Shown here piece after piece: positions 34,730 through 46,422 of a DNA stretch of 64,000 nucleotides (positions are counted from its first letter, which is position 1; each line of letters starts with the position of its first letter). The notes below the pieces were generated by a model that saw nothing but the letters and a program-made list of their open reading frames with translations, ran no database searches and was not told where the DNA came from. Source of the stretch: Trichostrongylus colubriformis (taxonomy: Eukaryota; Nematoda; Chromadorea; Rhabditida; Trichostrongylidae); NCBI GenBank assembly GCA_963978905.1, contig OZ022257.1:41674203-41738202 (forward strand), read 5' to 3'. A program made the translations under genes and the position numbers.

Positions 34730-35040
34730 TCCTGAAAACAAACCTTCAGAACAGGAGATTCGTGGTGAGACTCGCATTGAAAAATTGCGGCTAAGGGTCT
34801 TATCACAATCCCGAAGCACTGCGAAATGTGCTGCCGTTCTTCACCATGATTAACCTGCAAGCACGGGTCAGCGTTACCGGGCGGCTGATTTAGCCCTCGC
34901 CCGTCTGTCTCCCACCGGTTAGTGAAGTAGAGAGCGCGAGGTGGAATTTCGAAGTCCTGTTTCACGAGATCTTCGTTGTTTTATTTCAATCTTTCCCCAA
35001 TGATACAGTGCCGAATTCTCCTACTCTCATATTCCACAAT
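34730..35040. repeat. Dispersed repeat, family T, copy 3
   Basis: GTGGTGAGACTCGCATTGAA, TTATCACAATCCCGAAGCAC, CCCGTCTGTCTCCCACCGGT, then TTGTTTTATTTCAATC. Diverged copy of the family at 6200 and 33480. Confidence 0.6.
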
Positions 35041-35689
35041 CTGCGGAATTTACCACCCCTTCCGCTGCTTTTGAATCCTTATAATGATCCCTCAAAGACG
35101 CTCCTCTACTCCGTTTATGAAGCGTGGTAATGATCGAATTTCCGTTTTTGTGGAACGTGTATTCGTGGAAGCTCAATCTCCCTGATTTTTCGATCGGTCG
35201 GAACCTGGTAATCGATGTGTAGCCAGTCTTTTTCGCGATTTTACATCCTTCTATTATATAGACCACCTGCTTTGTATCTCTGTTTGTCCTTATGTCGCAG
35301 TGTTTGTTTGTCCGTTCACACACGAGTGACTGTGATAAGGGGGTCGCTCGTCATGTATGAGCACCTACTAACGTCGCAGGGTGCCAGCAAAGAAGAAAAG
35401 TACTCAGATGTGAGAAATACGGGAGAAACGGTGCGATTTAAACTGGGTCACTCGAGAAGTCGAGCACAAAAAGCTATTGCAAGTCTTCCAGTAAGTCGTG
35501 CTCAGTTCTGCCAGTTATCAGATTGTGCACTGAGGGCTAGAAACGAGTAATGAGCCTTCTCATCAAGGACGTAGCTTCATAAAGCTTCAAAGTATAAATA
35601 AGAGGTCGCAAACGTATCTTTATCGTTTCACCATTCACGTGTATCACGAAAGCGCAAATGTGAACGGTGCCTCAGGCCCTGTTCAGAGT

Positions 35690-35822
35690 TCGCGATTCAG
35701 TCGTACTAATGTAATCGATACCAATCTTCCTCCTGCCTAAAGCATGCGAGTCGCGCTATGCGCTTGATCGATATGTATCTTTTTTCCTTTCGCTTAAATC
35801 GCGCGAATCGCGAGCCCTGAAT
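35690..35822. repeat. Palindromic repeat S, copy 1
   Basis: TTCGCGATTCAGTCG pairs with AAATCGCGCGAATCGCGA. The middle TTGATCGATATGTATCTTTT resembles 38905-39040 (TTGATACGTACCTTTTTCC), the second copy, in an OST-alpha intron. Confidence 0.55.
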
Positions 35823-36316
35823 AGTATCTTAGCTTCCGATTTCTTCTCTTTCCGCACAACTTCGCACTTGCAAATGCGTCGCCTCCCTCCAAAAGGCCAA
35901 GGACAATCTCTCCAATTGGCCAAATATTATACACCGCTAACTACCTCTTGACCCTGGCCGGAAGACTTTGCTGTGGTTTATGAGGGTAGACTACTTCGAA
36001 GTAGATTCAGCGCTAATATAAAATTAAGATAACCATAACGCATGAGCACATATGACATCCACGGTACGTTATTGCTACGTAAAAGCGTGTTACTGTTCAA
36101 CATTCAACGAGTTGCCCCTCCTTCACTGGCGCATATCATACGAGGTCCCATTTTGAGAATGTCTATGACTAAGGTGAACGCGCGAAGTTTGTACAGTAAG
36201 AGTGGAACCTGCTCTCATTTCTCACTTGTCTACTTCTTTTACTCTCTGTGACGTTTATGTACGATGTATGCGTAATGTCGCCGTTTCCACATTCCTCTCG
36301 TTTCTGTCGTTCATAG

Positions 36317-39300
36317 GAGACACAGCACAATGGAAATGCTATCAATTACAGACCAATGAATGTTCGACGATGAGGCTATTCGATACGCTTGTGAAGCTCC
36401 TCACTGATTCCCTACTGAACTGTACAAATACCACAGAAGTTCCACATGCCAGCAATTTCTTATCACGTAAGTTAAAAGTTGATTTATTTCATGTGTTACG
36501 TCATTTTCCGATAATATACAGGGGGTGCCAAAAAAAGAAGTAATTTTGTCTCCTCTACTTTCGCCCCACTTTAGTCGAGCTACAGCAAATATAGTTGAGG
36601 CATTTTCATCCCCATATTCAAGAGCAGACCTCATTCTATCTCTATACTCCGTAGCAGCCTTCTGCACGAGCAGGAACGGGGGCGAGGAAAGAGTGAACAA
36701 GTTGTGTCACCTCTACTGGGCAAAATCCGAAATTTCGTCGCCTTCGTTCACAACCTTGCTGAGGTCCGTTCACTTTGGGTACCTAAGAGGATTCATACTG
36801 GGGGGTGTTGTTTAACATTCCATTTTTTCCGGGTTCCCAGCGCTCCTCAAGAGCCAAAACGTGTCCTTACCACTGAAACCCCTCCGGAGGCGGATTTGGG
36901 CATGAAAATGATACTTTGGATCATGGCAGCTTTGTCCAAGCAGCAGGGGCTCTGTGACTTCCATAAACCGAAGGGCCAATCCTCAGGAAGCTTCCCACAA
37001 AAGACCTACCACGGAGCCTGGCTTCACTGTTTTAAGCGGGCCTTGATACTGTAGGTACTCCGAAGCCCGACTGCGTCGAATGAAAGCTCCATATTTTTAT
37101 AAAGGTGAACGTGGGAAGCCACAGCTTGTTCCTGCTTTTATAGGAACATTTCGGGAATTTTTTTCCCCAATACTTTTATCTCTTTCCTTTCCCTATGTTT
37201 TGTATAATTGGCAGATGTGAGCCGTGGTCAAAATTACTTTTTTTGGCACCCTCTGTATATCGATTCTCGGCTTCCAAATTTGCAAAATTCATGTTGATAA
37301 AATTGCTGTCCCTTTTTTGATGCGAGACCGATTGGGACAGTGCTTCTGAGATGCGCTGTACATTTTGCATCTGGTCGGGATCGCAGAAGCACTCATAAGT
37401 ATGTCTGGTTGATATATGAAGCTGTGGAAGCCGAACAGTGTTCGAAATGACGTAGTCGTCCGAGCACCTTTTATTTTGAGTGAACATCGCTGCACAGAGT
37501 TGAAGCATTCGTAGATGACCTGGGAACTGGTGACAAGTTGCATGTGTGCGCTTACAAAGTCCTGACGGAGCCGAGCATCGTGTTGAGAAAATTCTATACG
37601 ACAACCACCCGCCCTCTCCCTTTCTTCTTTAGGCAACATGCATAGTGGTGGAAGACTTTGGATTCTGGTGGATTCTTACCAGGGAAGAGTTTAAACTTCC
37701 CATGGAAAGGTGTGTGTCGTTGGCACAGGAAATTCGCGTGGCCGCGTTTAGCGCGCGACGTGATGGTGCGAGCTATGAGTGCCGTATTGGTTGTTGAGTC
37801 CTGGAGCGATTACACCTAGAATGCGGCGTAGAGCACCGTCATTGCTTCAAGACCCATCCAATACGGCACGCTTGGCTCGCACCATGACGTCGCACACCGA
37901 ACGTCGCACACCGAACGCCGCAAAGCGAATTTTCTGTCCTAATGGCATACAACCCCAATGGAACATTGTTTGAGACCCGTATGAATCGACAGAGCTCCGA
38001 ATACTGGAATTAACTGTGATAACCAAAATTGCAAAATGCCGTTCTGAATTGAGTTAGGAGAGGTCAAAGTATGCTTGTTATACCCCAATGGCGAGACACT
38101 TTGTCATCAGCACGGCCGTTGCCGCGCCAACAACGGCCACCGTGGTTCAGTGGTATTGTGCCAGATCTGTAGGCGGCGGGAGGAGATGGGTTTGCTCCCC
38201 GCTACCGGCAGCTTTTTGTATTTTGTACTTTAGTTCGAATAAGTGTTTAAAGTTCAATGTTTGATGTTTAGTTGAAACAGCTCCTGACGAAGCTGTATGT
38301 ATCTTTTTAGCTCAAACTACTTCCACCCATAAATTTTTATACGTTCAACTTGAAAAAAGGAAAAAAAACCATATTTGAACCCTTGGTATCAACACCTCAC
38401 ATGCATCAACATCAGAAAAACATTTGAAGAGATTTTTTATTCATTCCCTGCATTTCGGATTCCTCTGACTTCTACCATTCATCGCATTTGGTAATCCAGC
38501 TTGTATGGGTCCCGGTGTACGCAGCGCGCGAGCAAATTAGTATTCTGCAAAATGAATGCGATATTCGTGTTTAGGGAACCGAATTACCCCGGAAACGATT
38601 TTTGGCCAAATCGATAATTTGACCCTCACTTCGGAAAACTGGATAGCCATGGCTCTGTCACCTCTACATTAATGAATCGAAAATTCTGACGAATGCTATA
38701 AGGAATGTAGGTAAAACCATCAGAGCATACGTAACAGACACCTTTTCTTGACCCTTCCTAATTCACTTCAGAATAGCATTTTGCAATTTTGGTTTTCACG
38801 GTTGAAATCATTATTCGGAGCGCTGTCGATCTATCCGGGTCTCAATTCAATGTCAGGGGGACCGAAACCCTGCTCTGGTTGGAACCTGCGGGAAAAGGTT
38901 AGGTATTGTTCATAGATCGCGATTCAGGCGATTCGATCAGGTGGATGATACGTCTGAACCGCGAGAGTCGTAATCACTCGATTGATACGTACCTTTTTCC
39001 TTCCGCCTGAATCGCGCAATCGTGAATCGCAAAGGCAGCCCCAGGTACGTACTCATCGGAAGAGGTGTAGAAAATGCATTCTTTTGGAAATGCGATCTGC
39101 GTTTTGTAGAAATACGGAATTATGGAATCTTCACTCTTCAAAGTCTCTAAGCTAGGGAGCCACATAGTCGTTACGGGCCTCATTCTGTCCCGATTATTCT
39201 ACGATTGCTCTTTTCCGCAAAAAAAGCAAAGTTCACGAAACTTTTAATCGATGCGTATCTTTGTCATTTTCCATCGATTTTTTTCAACACAGATTCCAAC

Positions 39301-42300
39301 ACTATCAATGTTGCTTCACATCCTTGCAATCCAATCAATATGTACACCTCAAAAGTTACCTTTTGAGAGGGAAGGGGTTGAAGAGGAGGCTCTTCAATTG
39401 CGCCACTAGATCTCCAGCTCGCGAGGGAGGAATTTGAGGGAACGCCAGCACACTTGGATATACTCAAGCAAGCGTACGACTAATGTGGGAGAGTTGCCGG
39501 CGAGTAGTGACCTGTGTTCTTTCTGTAGAATCTTCAACTTCTCACTATGGTAGAGGCGCCTCAGTACCTGCCACTCGGGTTTAGCAACCACTGTATACGA
39601 ATAGTACCTGAAAAATTTCTTCTTTCTTTGGAGCCACAAAGTTATCGTACACTGATCAAAAAAGGTGTCAGTTGATATCAATGGAGATGACAAGGCCATT
39701 GCGAAATGTTACTGGTGTAAGGAAGCGAGATCCGGAAACCAAATAAGTTTTGAAATCCCAAATGCTTGCCCAGTATCCAGAAATCCAGCCGGTTCGCCAT
39801 CATTGAATTCCACCGGGCTAATACGATGTTTTCAGAGCTGCCGACGACGTACGTCGTAGCACTGTCTCTGGCATCCGTAATATGCATGGCCACGGCATCT
39901 CTTGGTGTTCTTCATATATTATATATCTCTGTATATATCACACAGTCCGATAGACGACTGTTTATTGTCTATCTAGCTAGCACAGCCCCTGTGAGTCTTA
40001 TTCGCATCTCCATACGCTTCTATAGGCCACCCAACACTGCCGTTTTCAGTTCGTCTCCATGCTTTCATTGACTGCAATGTTCATGCCTCGAGTATGGTTC
40101 CTGTCACATCTCATAAGTTTTTTGTGAGTGAATTTTTTTTTCTACAACATATTAACCTCATATCTTCTGCTTAATTGGTGAGTTTAAGAGATTAAGGTGT
40201 TTTCGTATCATTAGGACAGAAAGTTCGCGTAGCAGCTATGTGCGTGTAAGGGGCGCTGCGCGTAGTTGGATCTTAATGCAGTTGGTATTTTCAAACCTTA
40301 TTTCGAGCGCAGAACACGGTTAAACATACTGAGCTCTTAGCACGCACGCAGGCGAATTTTCTGCCCTAAGACTGCGTTCATACTTTGCGGCGCCGACGGC
40401 AGGTCCTTACTGCATGTCTCTGCGTCTCCGCCTGTCCCGCACTGTCTCGTTGCCTGCGTCGTCTCTGCTCCACCCCGTGTCACTCTGCCTCGCTATCTGT
40501 GAACGCAATCACGCCCTGCCTGCGCAAAATATGAACGCGGCGCAACGGTACACACGTAATAGGGTGGAATCCTTGAACATCTCATTTTAGACTTTGTGCA
40601 GGAGAGTTTGAGTAAAGGTCACGGTGAAGACATCGGTTCATTGTTAGTGGCGGGTGTCCTTACTCGTCACCGAAAGAAATGTATAACACCCACTAATTAT
40701 GTGGCGGCTGAAGAAAGAGTTCGTAGAGTTGAGCAACTGTGACAAGGAGTCGTTCAATGGAAGCAGAAGGATCATTGAATTGTTTGTTAGAAATGAAAGT
40801 AGAGATAACTCAGTGCTGTGACAGTGGCGAGTAAGCGATGTGCAGTGAACAGAAGTATAAGAAAGCAGGACCGTTGTCGTTGTGGATAATTCCTGCGAAA
40901 GACGCGTTTTCACGCGCTCCCCATCACCGACGTATAGTGAGTGGATCTATGGTGTGTAACGGCCACACGCGGCATATGACGTGCTAACTTATATACGTTT
41001 CTAGGTCACGTGAGGGACCCTTGGGCAGCTAAGTGATTTGAATAAAGGAACCGGAAGGGGTCCGAAACAAGAGAAAAATACAAAGAAATGAGCATTTCGT
41101 AACGAACGCAGAAGGTTAGAAGCGATAATCGGTGAAAAAACCCGAACTCAAAAGTGCATCGCTGCGGTGTGTATTCGCGCCTCATTCGCACCATCGCACT
41201 GACTTTCCGAGTTGCCCGGCCGCGGTCCAACATTAGTTGTAGCATCTGACTCCCAGCGCAGTAGAGTGGCCATTCCCAGCTATATTAGCATTCATGTAAG
41301 TACATCTAGAAACAGTGTAAGAAAGAATAAAGGAAAAAGTAAAAGGAAAGGCAAATTAAAAGAAACATCTTCTTTTGGCACCATGTCACGGGGTCAAATT
41401 GGGGAGTTTGTGCAGTGGCGGCCACTTGAACTCGTCCACACTACGTCTGTTCTACCGTAGGCCGAAACTACCTTCTTCTGGTGTCTTTAAGAGCTAGAGG
41501 GAGTTTTTTACCAAGAAATGCACCAGGGATCGTCTTTTTGGGTTGCTATCGTTTACTTACATTAACTGTATTCCTTCTTCTACCCACAGATTCCTTTTGC
41601 TGCCTTCAACAGATCTATACCGTCCCTCCTCTTTGTCTAGAATAGAGTTCCAAGTTGATGGTTCCCGTCACTTTCAGTCTACAAAGGTGTTCATTTAGGT
41701 ATTTCTCCGTGGCCCTATGGGTCATTATTTGTCTGCTTATGCAAATTTTCGAAGGACATCATTCATTGGTAAGCAAAATGAGTGAGCATTTACAACACAT
41801 CGAAGTGGCTACACCACCATTTTGCTGTGTCTTCCCTTGTTTGCCGAAAATACAGCTTGAGAGGTGAGTCGCATTGAGAATGGTTGTGATTACTTTTATC
41901 ATAATGGCTTTCTAAACAGTTACGTGGTAAATCCACGAACAAATTTTCAAAAAAAAAAATCGGTCAAGTGTGTAAATTGACTCGTCGATTTGCTAAACTT
42001 ACTGTTGATGAGGTAAGGAAACAGGTGCATTGGTTGATAAATACTCAACGGGCCCAAAGGAGATTAATATTTTGTGAGCGTCGGTCGATTAATCCCCAAC
42101 AGGCTACTGCTTTGTGAGTCAGTGGAGGCAATGTGTCAGTACAAAATGTGCTTATCGATTTTGAGATTTTGCTTATCGATCTCGACACCTTTTTTCAGAG
42201 ACTAGTCCAACACCTTGAAACAGATCATTACGTAGCGTTCACAGTGGTGGAATTTGTTTTTGCAAAATTGTGGAACTGCTGGAAAATGATAAAAATGCAT

Positions 42301-45300
42301 TCCACGATTGGTAGAATCGCGGAATTTGCGTTTTTGTGGAATTGCGGAATCGCAAATTGTGCGGAAAAGGATAGGATATTTATTGATTCGCAGAATCCGG
42401 CTAGTCGAGAGGGAAAAATGAAGATTCCACAATTCCGCATTTCTACATAAACGTAGATTGTAGTTCCGTAATACTCCCGTTCGATACCCATCCTATCCTT
42501 TTGCACAGATTCTACAGTTTCGCAAAAAGGCTGGTTCAACTACTATGAGTGCTGCCTCAGTGTTGGGTGTGAGGAAGGGATGTTGTATTTCTAAGAGATT
42601 TTCTGCAGCGCAGTGCTTGACCCCGCAGGTAAAACTAAGCGCAATTTAGAGGCTTGATAAGAAGTAATTTGCAGTTGCTGATTTTGGCTGTCATGCGGTT
42701 TGAGGGATGACAATGCACTTGCGAAATTTACTGTTTCTATTTTTCCCCATTACATTGGCATGATCACAGATGCCTCCGAGGTGTTCGATGTGATTGTGTT
42801 CATCACCTGAAATACCTGCTTCCACCCTCTTTCTTTCTGCAAAAACTGTCTGACTTACTCAGTAATTGTTCGTTTCAGCAAAAAAGTGAGAATATGCGAG
42901 TTAATGGTGCTCCAAGCCCCATGCGTGCGCATGTTTGCCACTTTAGCCAGCCTCGTGATATATTTTGAGTATCAAGACAAAGGACTGATGTGAGTTATTC
43001 GGGTAACATTTCACCGTTTTGTATACAAAACTCCTTGATGTTTTAGACCTCTGAAAGTTCTCGATTTCATTACTCTTCCGTCACTTCTTGCTGGTATCTA
43101 TGCCACACATATTCTGGTAACAACTGTGTCCCGTTTGGTACGTTGTTATTGTTCGTGTTTGATTCTGTCCTCATTTGAACACATCCATCTGCAGGACGAA
43201 CTGATTTCGTATCGCTACATTGTGGTTTTTCGCATTCTTGATCTGTTCTTCATGTTCTTCGGTTTACAACAGCCAGTCTTCGATTTCCTTGCTAGATATG
43301 GCGTGTTTGGCTGTGGAACCGTCTTACCAGCCATCGAGACATCCTTTTGTGGGTTGTTTTCCTTGTTTTTTTCTCATACCACTTACAATTGACTTATGAT
43401 TACTGAACTCTCAGACTGAAAACATTTCTTTATCCATGCACTACTTAGAGGAATGGCCCACGGAGAAATGAGTTCCTTGTTGCCCATATATTTATGTTGT
43501 TTTTGGCTAATAAGGGCAGCGTGCAAGCTTTCACGCGAAAAAGTGCGAGTTCGGCTAAGATAGGGTTCCCCAAATTCTAGGCAAGGTGGGCGGCGCCTGA
43601 GTAAAAGCCCGTCCTGTAGTCTGCCGCGGTGGGGAACGGAGGGTGGGATTATTTACGTACCTCTCTGTTCCTGCAATGCGTCTCCGACCGCGGCGGACGA
43701 CGTGGCGCTCACTTGCTCGGAGGCCCCGCCCGTCGGCCGAGAATCTATGGCAAACTCTCACTTTTTCGCGTGAAACTTTGAATGCGGCCCTTATTTTGCA
43801 AGTACCGTATAAATATATGGATAACGAAAAACTCGTTTTTCCGTTGATGATTTCTCTAGAGACATCAGGCAGGGGGAGACAGGAAGGCGTATTCAGAAGC
43901 ACTATTCTCTGAAAACGAACATTCGATCTCACAGGAGATGATGTGCAGCGAAACTTAGGTTGAATAATCGTCACTTTGGGACGCTATTGCAAGCCTAACG
44001 CGCTTCCCCTCATGCTGCACGCTTCAGTGGCTGAGTTGCCTGCTGGGGGCAGGGAGACGGCCGACGTCGCTGTCATTTGATGTCGCGTAAGGCGCTTTTG
44101 ATTTCATTCGTGGCGATGTTAAACAAGGAAACAACAGATGGCAACAAACAATGAAGCAGAGAAAGGGAGAATGAGCGAAGGAAAAAAGGTGCTCGCAATG
44201 AAAAATCCAGTAAAGTCGCACTCAATGCCTCGGCAGGGCGTCGTGTGTGTAGTTGCGGTAAGCTGAACGAGCTGCACGTGTCACTGTAAGCCAAAATGCG
44301 CCCTCCTGGTTTGTTGCAAGGGATTGTACACGAGTGCTCGAGTTCTTTTGTTGCCCATCTACTTGTGCACTTTTCGCATGCCACGGGTCACATGCAAAGT
44401 GTTCCGCGAAAAAACAAGAATTCGGCTAGGACAGACTCCTCAAAGTGACGTCAGAGGGGGGGGGACAAGAACGATTATTCAGAACGATCACCCATTTCCC
44501 GCCGTCAAATAAAATGTCTGTGGTGCAGTGCCGTTGCTCTAGCGTCTGGGGTTCTCCTAGATTTGCCTGAGCCTTTCAGGGGAGGAGCATGTCCCCTAGC
44601 CGTCTGGACTCTCCCAAATTACATTCTATTTGACGTCAGGGAAACGGGTGACCGTCCCGAATAATCGATCTTGTTGACAAGGCTCCTCCCCTAAAAAGCT
44701 TAGGCAAATCTAGGAGAGCCCCAGACGGCTAGAGCAACGGCACTGCACCACAGACATTTTATTTGACGGCGGGAAATGGGTGATCGTCCTGAATAATCGT
44801 TCTTGTGGGGGGGGGGGGGGGGGGGGTCGTCCTAGTGGGTAAATGGTAAGGGCAATACGACTGAAGCGGAGACGACCACGTGTTAAGAGACGCAGAGCCT
44901 CAAGCGTCACCACTGGGCGCTAAACTTTGAAGGGCGCTTTGTCCGCCGACGACGGTTCAAATGTCAGTGGGCGGGGTTCCAAACAAGTTGCACTTCTACT
45001 TTTTTTGATTTTTGAACTGGAACAAAAATTCTCGGTCGTTTCCGTATATCTGTTCGTGTACGGTGTCTTGTATGGTTATTTGAGAAAAATTAGAATCCGA
45101 GTATCGGTGGATGATCCATTTTACACTTCAGTGTGTTCTATTTTTCAGTTTCTTACTTGTTATTTTACTCTTTATTTCTTCGTTCTTACTTTTTAATTGA
45201 AGTCCTTTATTTTAGTCTGGAAAAACTTCTTTACCGTGATGGAATCATTTCTCGTCACTCTGATCTCAACCATACTTCTGCAACCTTCGAAATCGTCGTT

Positions 45301-45373
45301 CTTCGATAAGCATCCCAGTTGCAGATCCATAACATCTAGGAATAGTGGTCACACAAATGAAACGCCTACTTAA
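36317..45373 (+). CDS. Organic solute transporter alpha (OST-alpha/SLC51A) homologue, 5' end open
   Basis: Exons: 36317-36466, 39836-39990, 40050-40123, 41699-41863, 42879-42989, 43047-43137, 43195-43348, 45216-45373 (TAA at the end). All introns are GT..AG and all phases fit, giving 352 codons plus stop if one base comes from an upstream exon; human SLC51A has 340. The family moves bile acids, sterols and other organic solutes across plasma membranes, usually as a heteromer with a beta subunit. Order of features: N-terminal outer segment with Cys and NCT (glycosylation-type) motifs; TM1 (VVALSLASVICMATASLGVL); APFVSMLSLTAMFMPRVWFL and YFSVALWVIICLLMQIFEGH, matching human SAPTVVS..IPRS and LLMLVMVEGFGG; the Cys-rich FCCVFPCLPKIQL like human CCCCCPCCPRL; further TMs including VVFRILDLFFMFFGLQQPVF; and a Ser-rich tail. 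A start exon near 36163-36198 (ATGTCTATGACT, donor GTAAGAG) is possible but unproven. Confidence 0.88.
36519..37255. mobile_element. 737-bp TA-flanked element in an OST-alpha intron
   Basis: CAGGGGGTGCCAAAAAAAGA and inverse, with TA at 36517-36518 and 37256-37257. The inverted match continues through GTAATTTTG. Internal frames on both strands show no DDE motifs, so it is a non-autonomous Tc1/mariner-type element, 52 bp after the end of exon 36317-36466. Confidence 0.75.
37711..37949. repeat. Palindromic MITE M, copy 2
   Basis: GGCACAGGAAATTCGCGTGG pairs with GCGAATTTTCTGTCCTAATG. Same internal blocks as 32073-32285, plus a small local duplication (CGTCGCACACCGAA twice near 37885-37920). Confidence 0.7.
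38139..38216 (+). repeat. Degenerate tRNA-like sequence
   Basis: GTGGTTCAGTGGTATTGTG matches a Pol III A box. GATGGGTTTGCTCCCCGC resembles a T arm with a damaged B box, and the outer 7-mers pair at 5 of 7 positions. The following sequence shares a TTTGACCCT.ACTTCGGAAAA block (about 38620) with the foldback at 62800-63700, suggesting a tRNA-derived repeat rather than a working tRNA. Confidence 0.35.
38905..39040. repeat. Palindromic repeat S, copy 2
   Basis: ATCGCGATTCAGGCGATTCG pairs with CGCCTGAATCGCGCAATCG. Lies in the OST-alpha intron 36467-39835. Confidence 0.55.
40206..40372. repeat. Palindromic MITE M, copy 3
   Basis: TATCATTAGGACAGAAAGTT pairs with GCGAATTTTCTGCCCTAAG. Shorter and more diverged than the other two. 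Lies in the OST-alpha intron 40124-41698. Confidence 0.55.
41041..41490. mobile_element. TTAA element F1 in an OST-alpha intron
   Basis: AAAGGAACCGGAAGGGG start, TTCTGGTGTCTTTAA end (right TTAA 41487-41490; left changed to ATAA). Collinear with the units at 56871-57796 and 61537-62001 (GCTGCGGTGTGTATTCGCGC, AGTACATCTAGAAACA, GCAGTGGCGGCCACTTGAA). Confidence 0.8.
42230..42540. repeat. Dispersed repeat, family W, copy 2
   Basis: GTTCACAGTGGTGGAATTTG, ATCGCGGAATTTGCGTTTTT and GTGGAATTGCGGAATCGC, then a partial inverse (AAGATTCCACAATTCCGCAT). Lies in the OST-alpha intron 41864-42878. Confidence 0.55.
43531..43779. repeat. 249-bp foldback repeat
   Basis: TTTCACGCGAAAAAGTGCGAG and AACTCTCACTTTTTCGCGTG form the outer stem. 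CGGCTAAGATAGG/CCGAGAATCTATGG and GC-rich inner segments continue it. In the last OST-alpha intron. A related GTTCCGCGAAAAAACAAGAA lies at 44400. Confidence 0.6.
44020..44330 (-). repeat. Dispersed repeat, family Y, copy 2
   Basis: Inverse of 18440-18830: GAGTTGCCTGCTGG, CTGTCATTTGATGTCGCGTA, then the purine-rich counterpart of the pyrimidine tract. Confidence 0.5.
44465..44806. repeat. Foldback repeat with third partial arm
   Basis: ACAAGAACGATTATTCAGAA and the inverse at 44806 bound arms of about 120 bp (GCAGTGCCGTTGCTCTAG, GGCAAATCTAGGAGA). The loop holds a further diverged copy (GCCGTCTGGACTCTCCCAAA, TTGACGTCAGGGAAACGGGT). A run of about 23 G follows the right arm. Confidence 0.7.
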
Positions 45374-46422
45374 ACAAATTCGACAGCAATGTGTGAAATT
45401 AGGTGATAATTAGTGTGAACAACTGTTTCTATCTCGATGATATTTGTACTTATTACTTCAGGTTTACCATAGTCGCATCGACAGCTTTGCTAATGTACGT
45501 ATCACTAAGTATTTTTTTTTCTAGTCAATTGGCATTTGTTTCCTTCTTTCCAGTTGTTGAGGCTTTGAATTGTGACGGCGCATCATATCCGTCCATCCTT
45601 GTTCAAATACAAGCGTGCTCTTATCTGCCATCGCTTTTGAGATGGATTCAGTTGCAGGGGTAGTGTTTTACTTTCTAAAAGAGAACGCGGACTTGAGATC
45701 AATTCGAATTTCGCGTCTAAAGAGCATTTTTTCCCGTCTACGTCCTCTGCATACGTCACTTACCGAGGAGTCCCACTCCTGAGTCTTAGTACGTCTACAC
45801 TCTCGCTGGAAGGGTGGAGATGCGGATTTGGGAGCTCGAGTCATCTCATTACTCTTCACACGCTTTATTCGTGGTTATGGGACTGATCCTCCTACGTCAA
45901 GTGCCGCTCCTTTCGGAATATCCCATTCCACCCGCAAACCAGGATCTTCACCGTGTATGCTGATGTGGCTAAGCTCTAAACAAACGTTTTCCGCGTGTCC
46001 ATACCAAGTATTATGTTGAAGTAAAGAAACCCCACCACAATTCTACACCGTACCATCGTAGATATCTCAACCTGTGCTATACCCTGAACAACCATGTGCA
46101 CTGGTTACTTTTGTCTTCCTCGAAGAATGGCCGACTATATGACGTGTATTGTGTGAAATGAAAATGATTTCATGGTAATCCGCAATTCATTAACTCACAA
46201 CAGTCAACACGCACAAAGACATTCAACAAAGCGAACTGCAGATGTAACGAAGGTGTGTCACCAATTTAACGAAGAAGTAAAAACCAACTGAATAGTTGTA
46301 ACTGGATAAAATAGGAAACCGACTCGTATCCAACACAAATAGATCATTTTAAGAAGTAAATGAAAACCATAGACAAATGATGAGAATGTCTACATGCACT
46401 CCTTGTGGGTACTTAATATTAC
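45374..46422. other. Space between convergent genes
   Basis: Separates the OST-alpha stop from the TIAR stop and must hold both 3' UTRs. No clear AATAAA was found on either strand. Two short unsupported frames are present. No repeat recognised. Confidence 0.5.

Noticed and set aside
38139..38216. Functional tRNA gene
   Set aside because: A box is good, but the T arm, anticodon arm and acceptor pairing are too damaged; kept only as tRNA-like repeat.
39665..39720. Open stretch (VSVDINGDDKAIAKCYW) as the first OST-alpha exon
   Set aside because: The only nearby donor leaves the wrong phase and would create a stop at the junction. The exon at 36317-36466 fits phase and family far better.
44807..44830. 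Poly-G run as a functional element in its own right
   Set aside because: Similar G or C runs sit at the edges of several foldback repeats here, so it is more likely part of, or slippage at, a repeat end.
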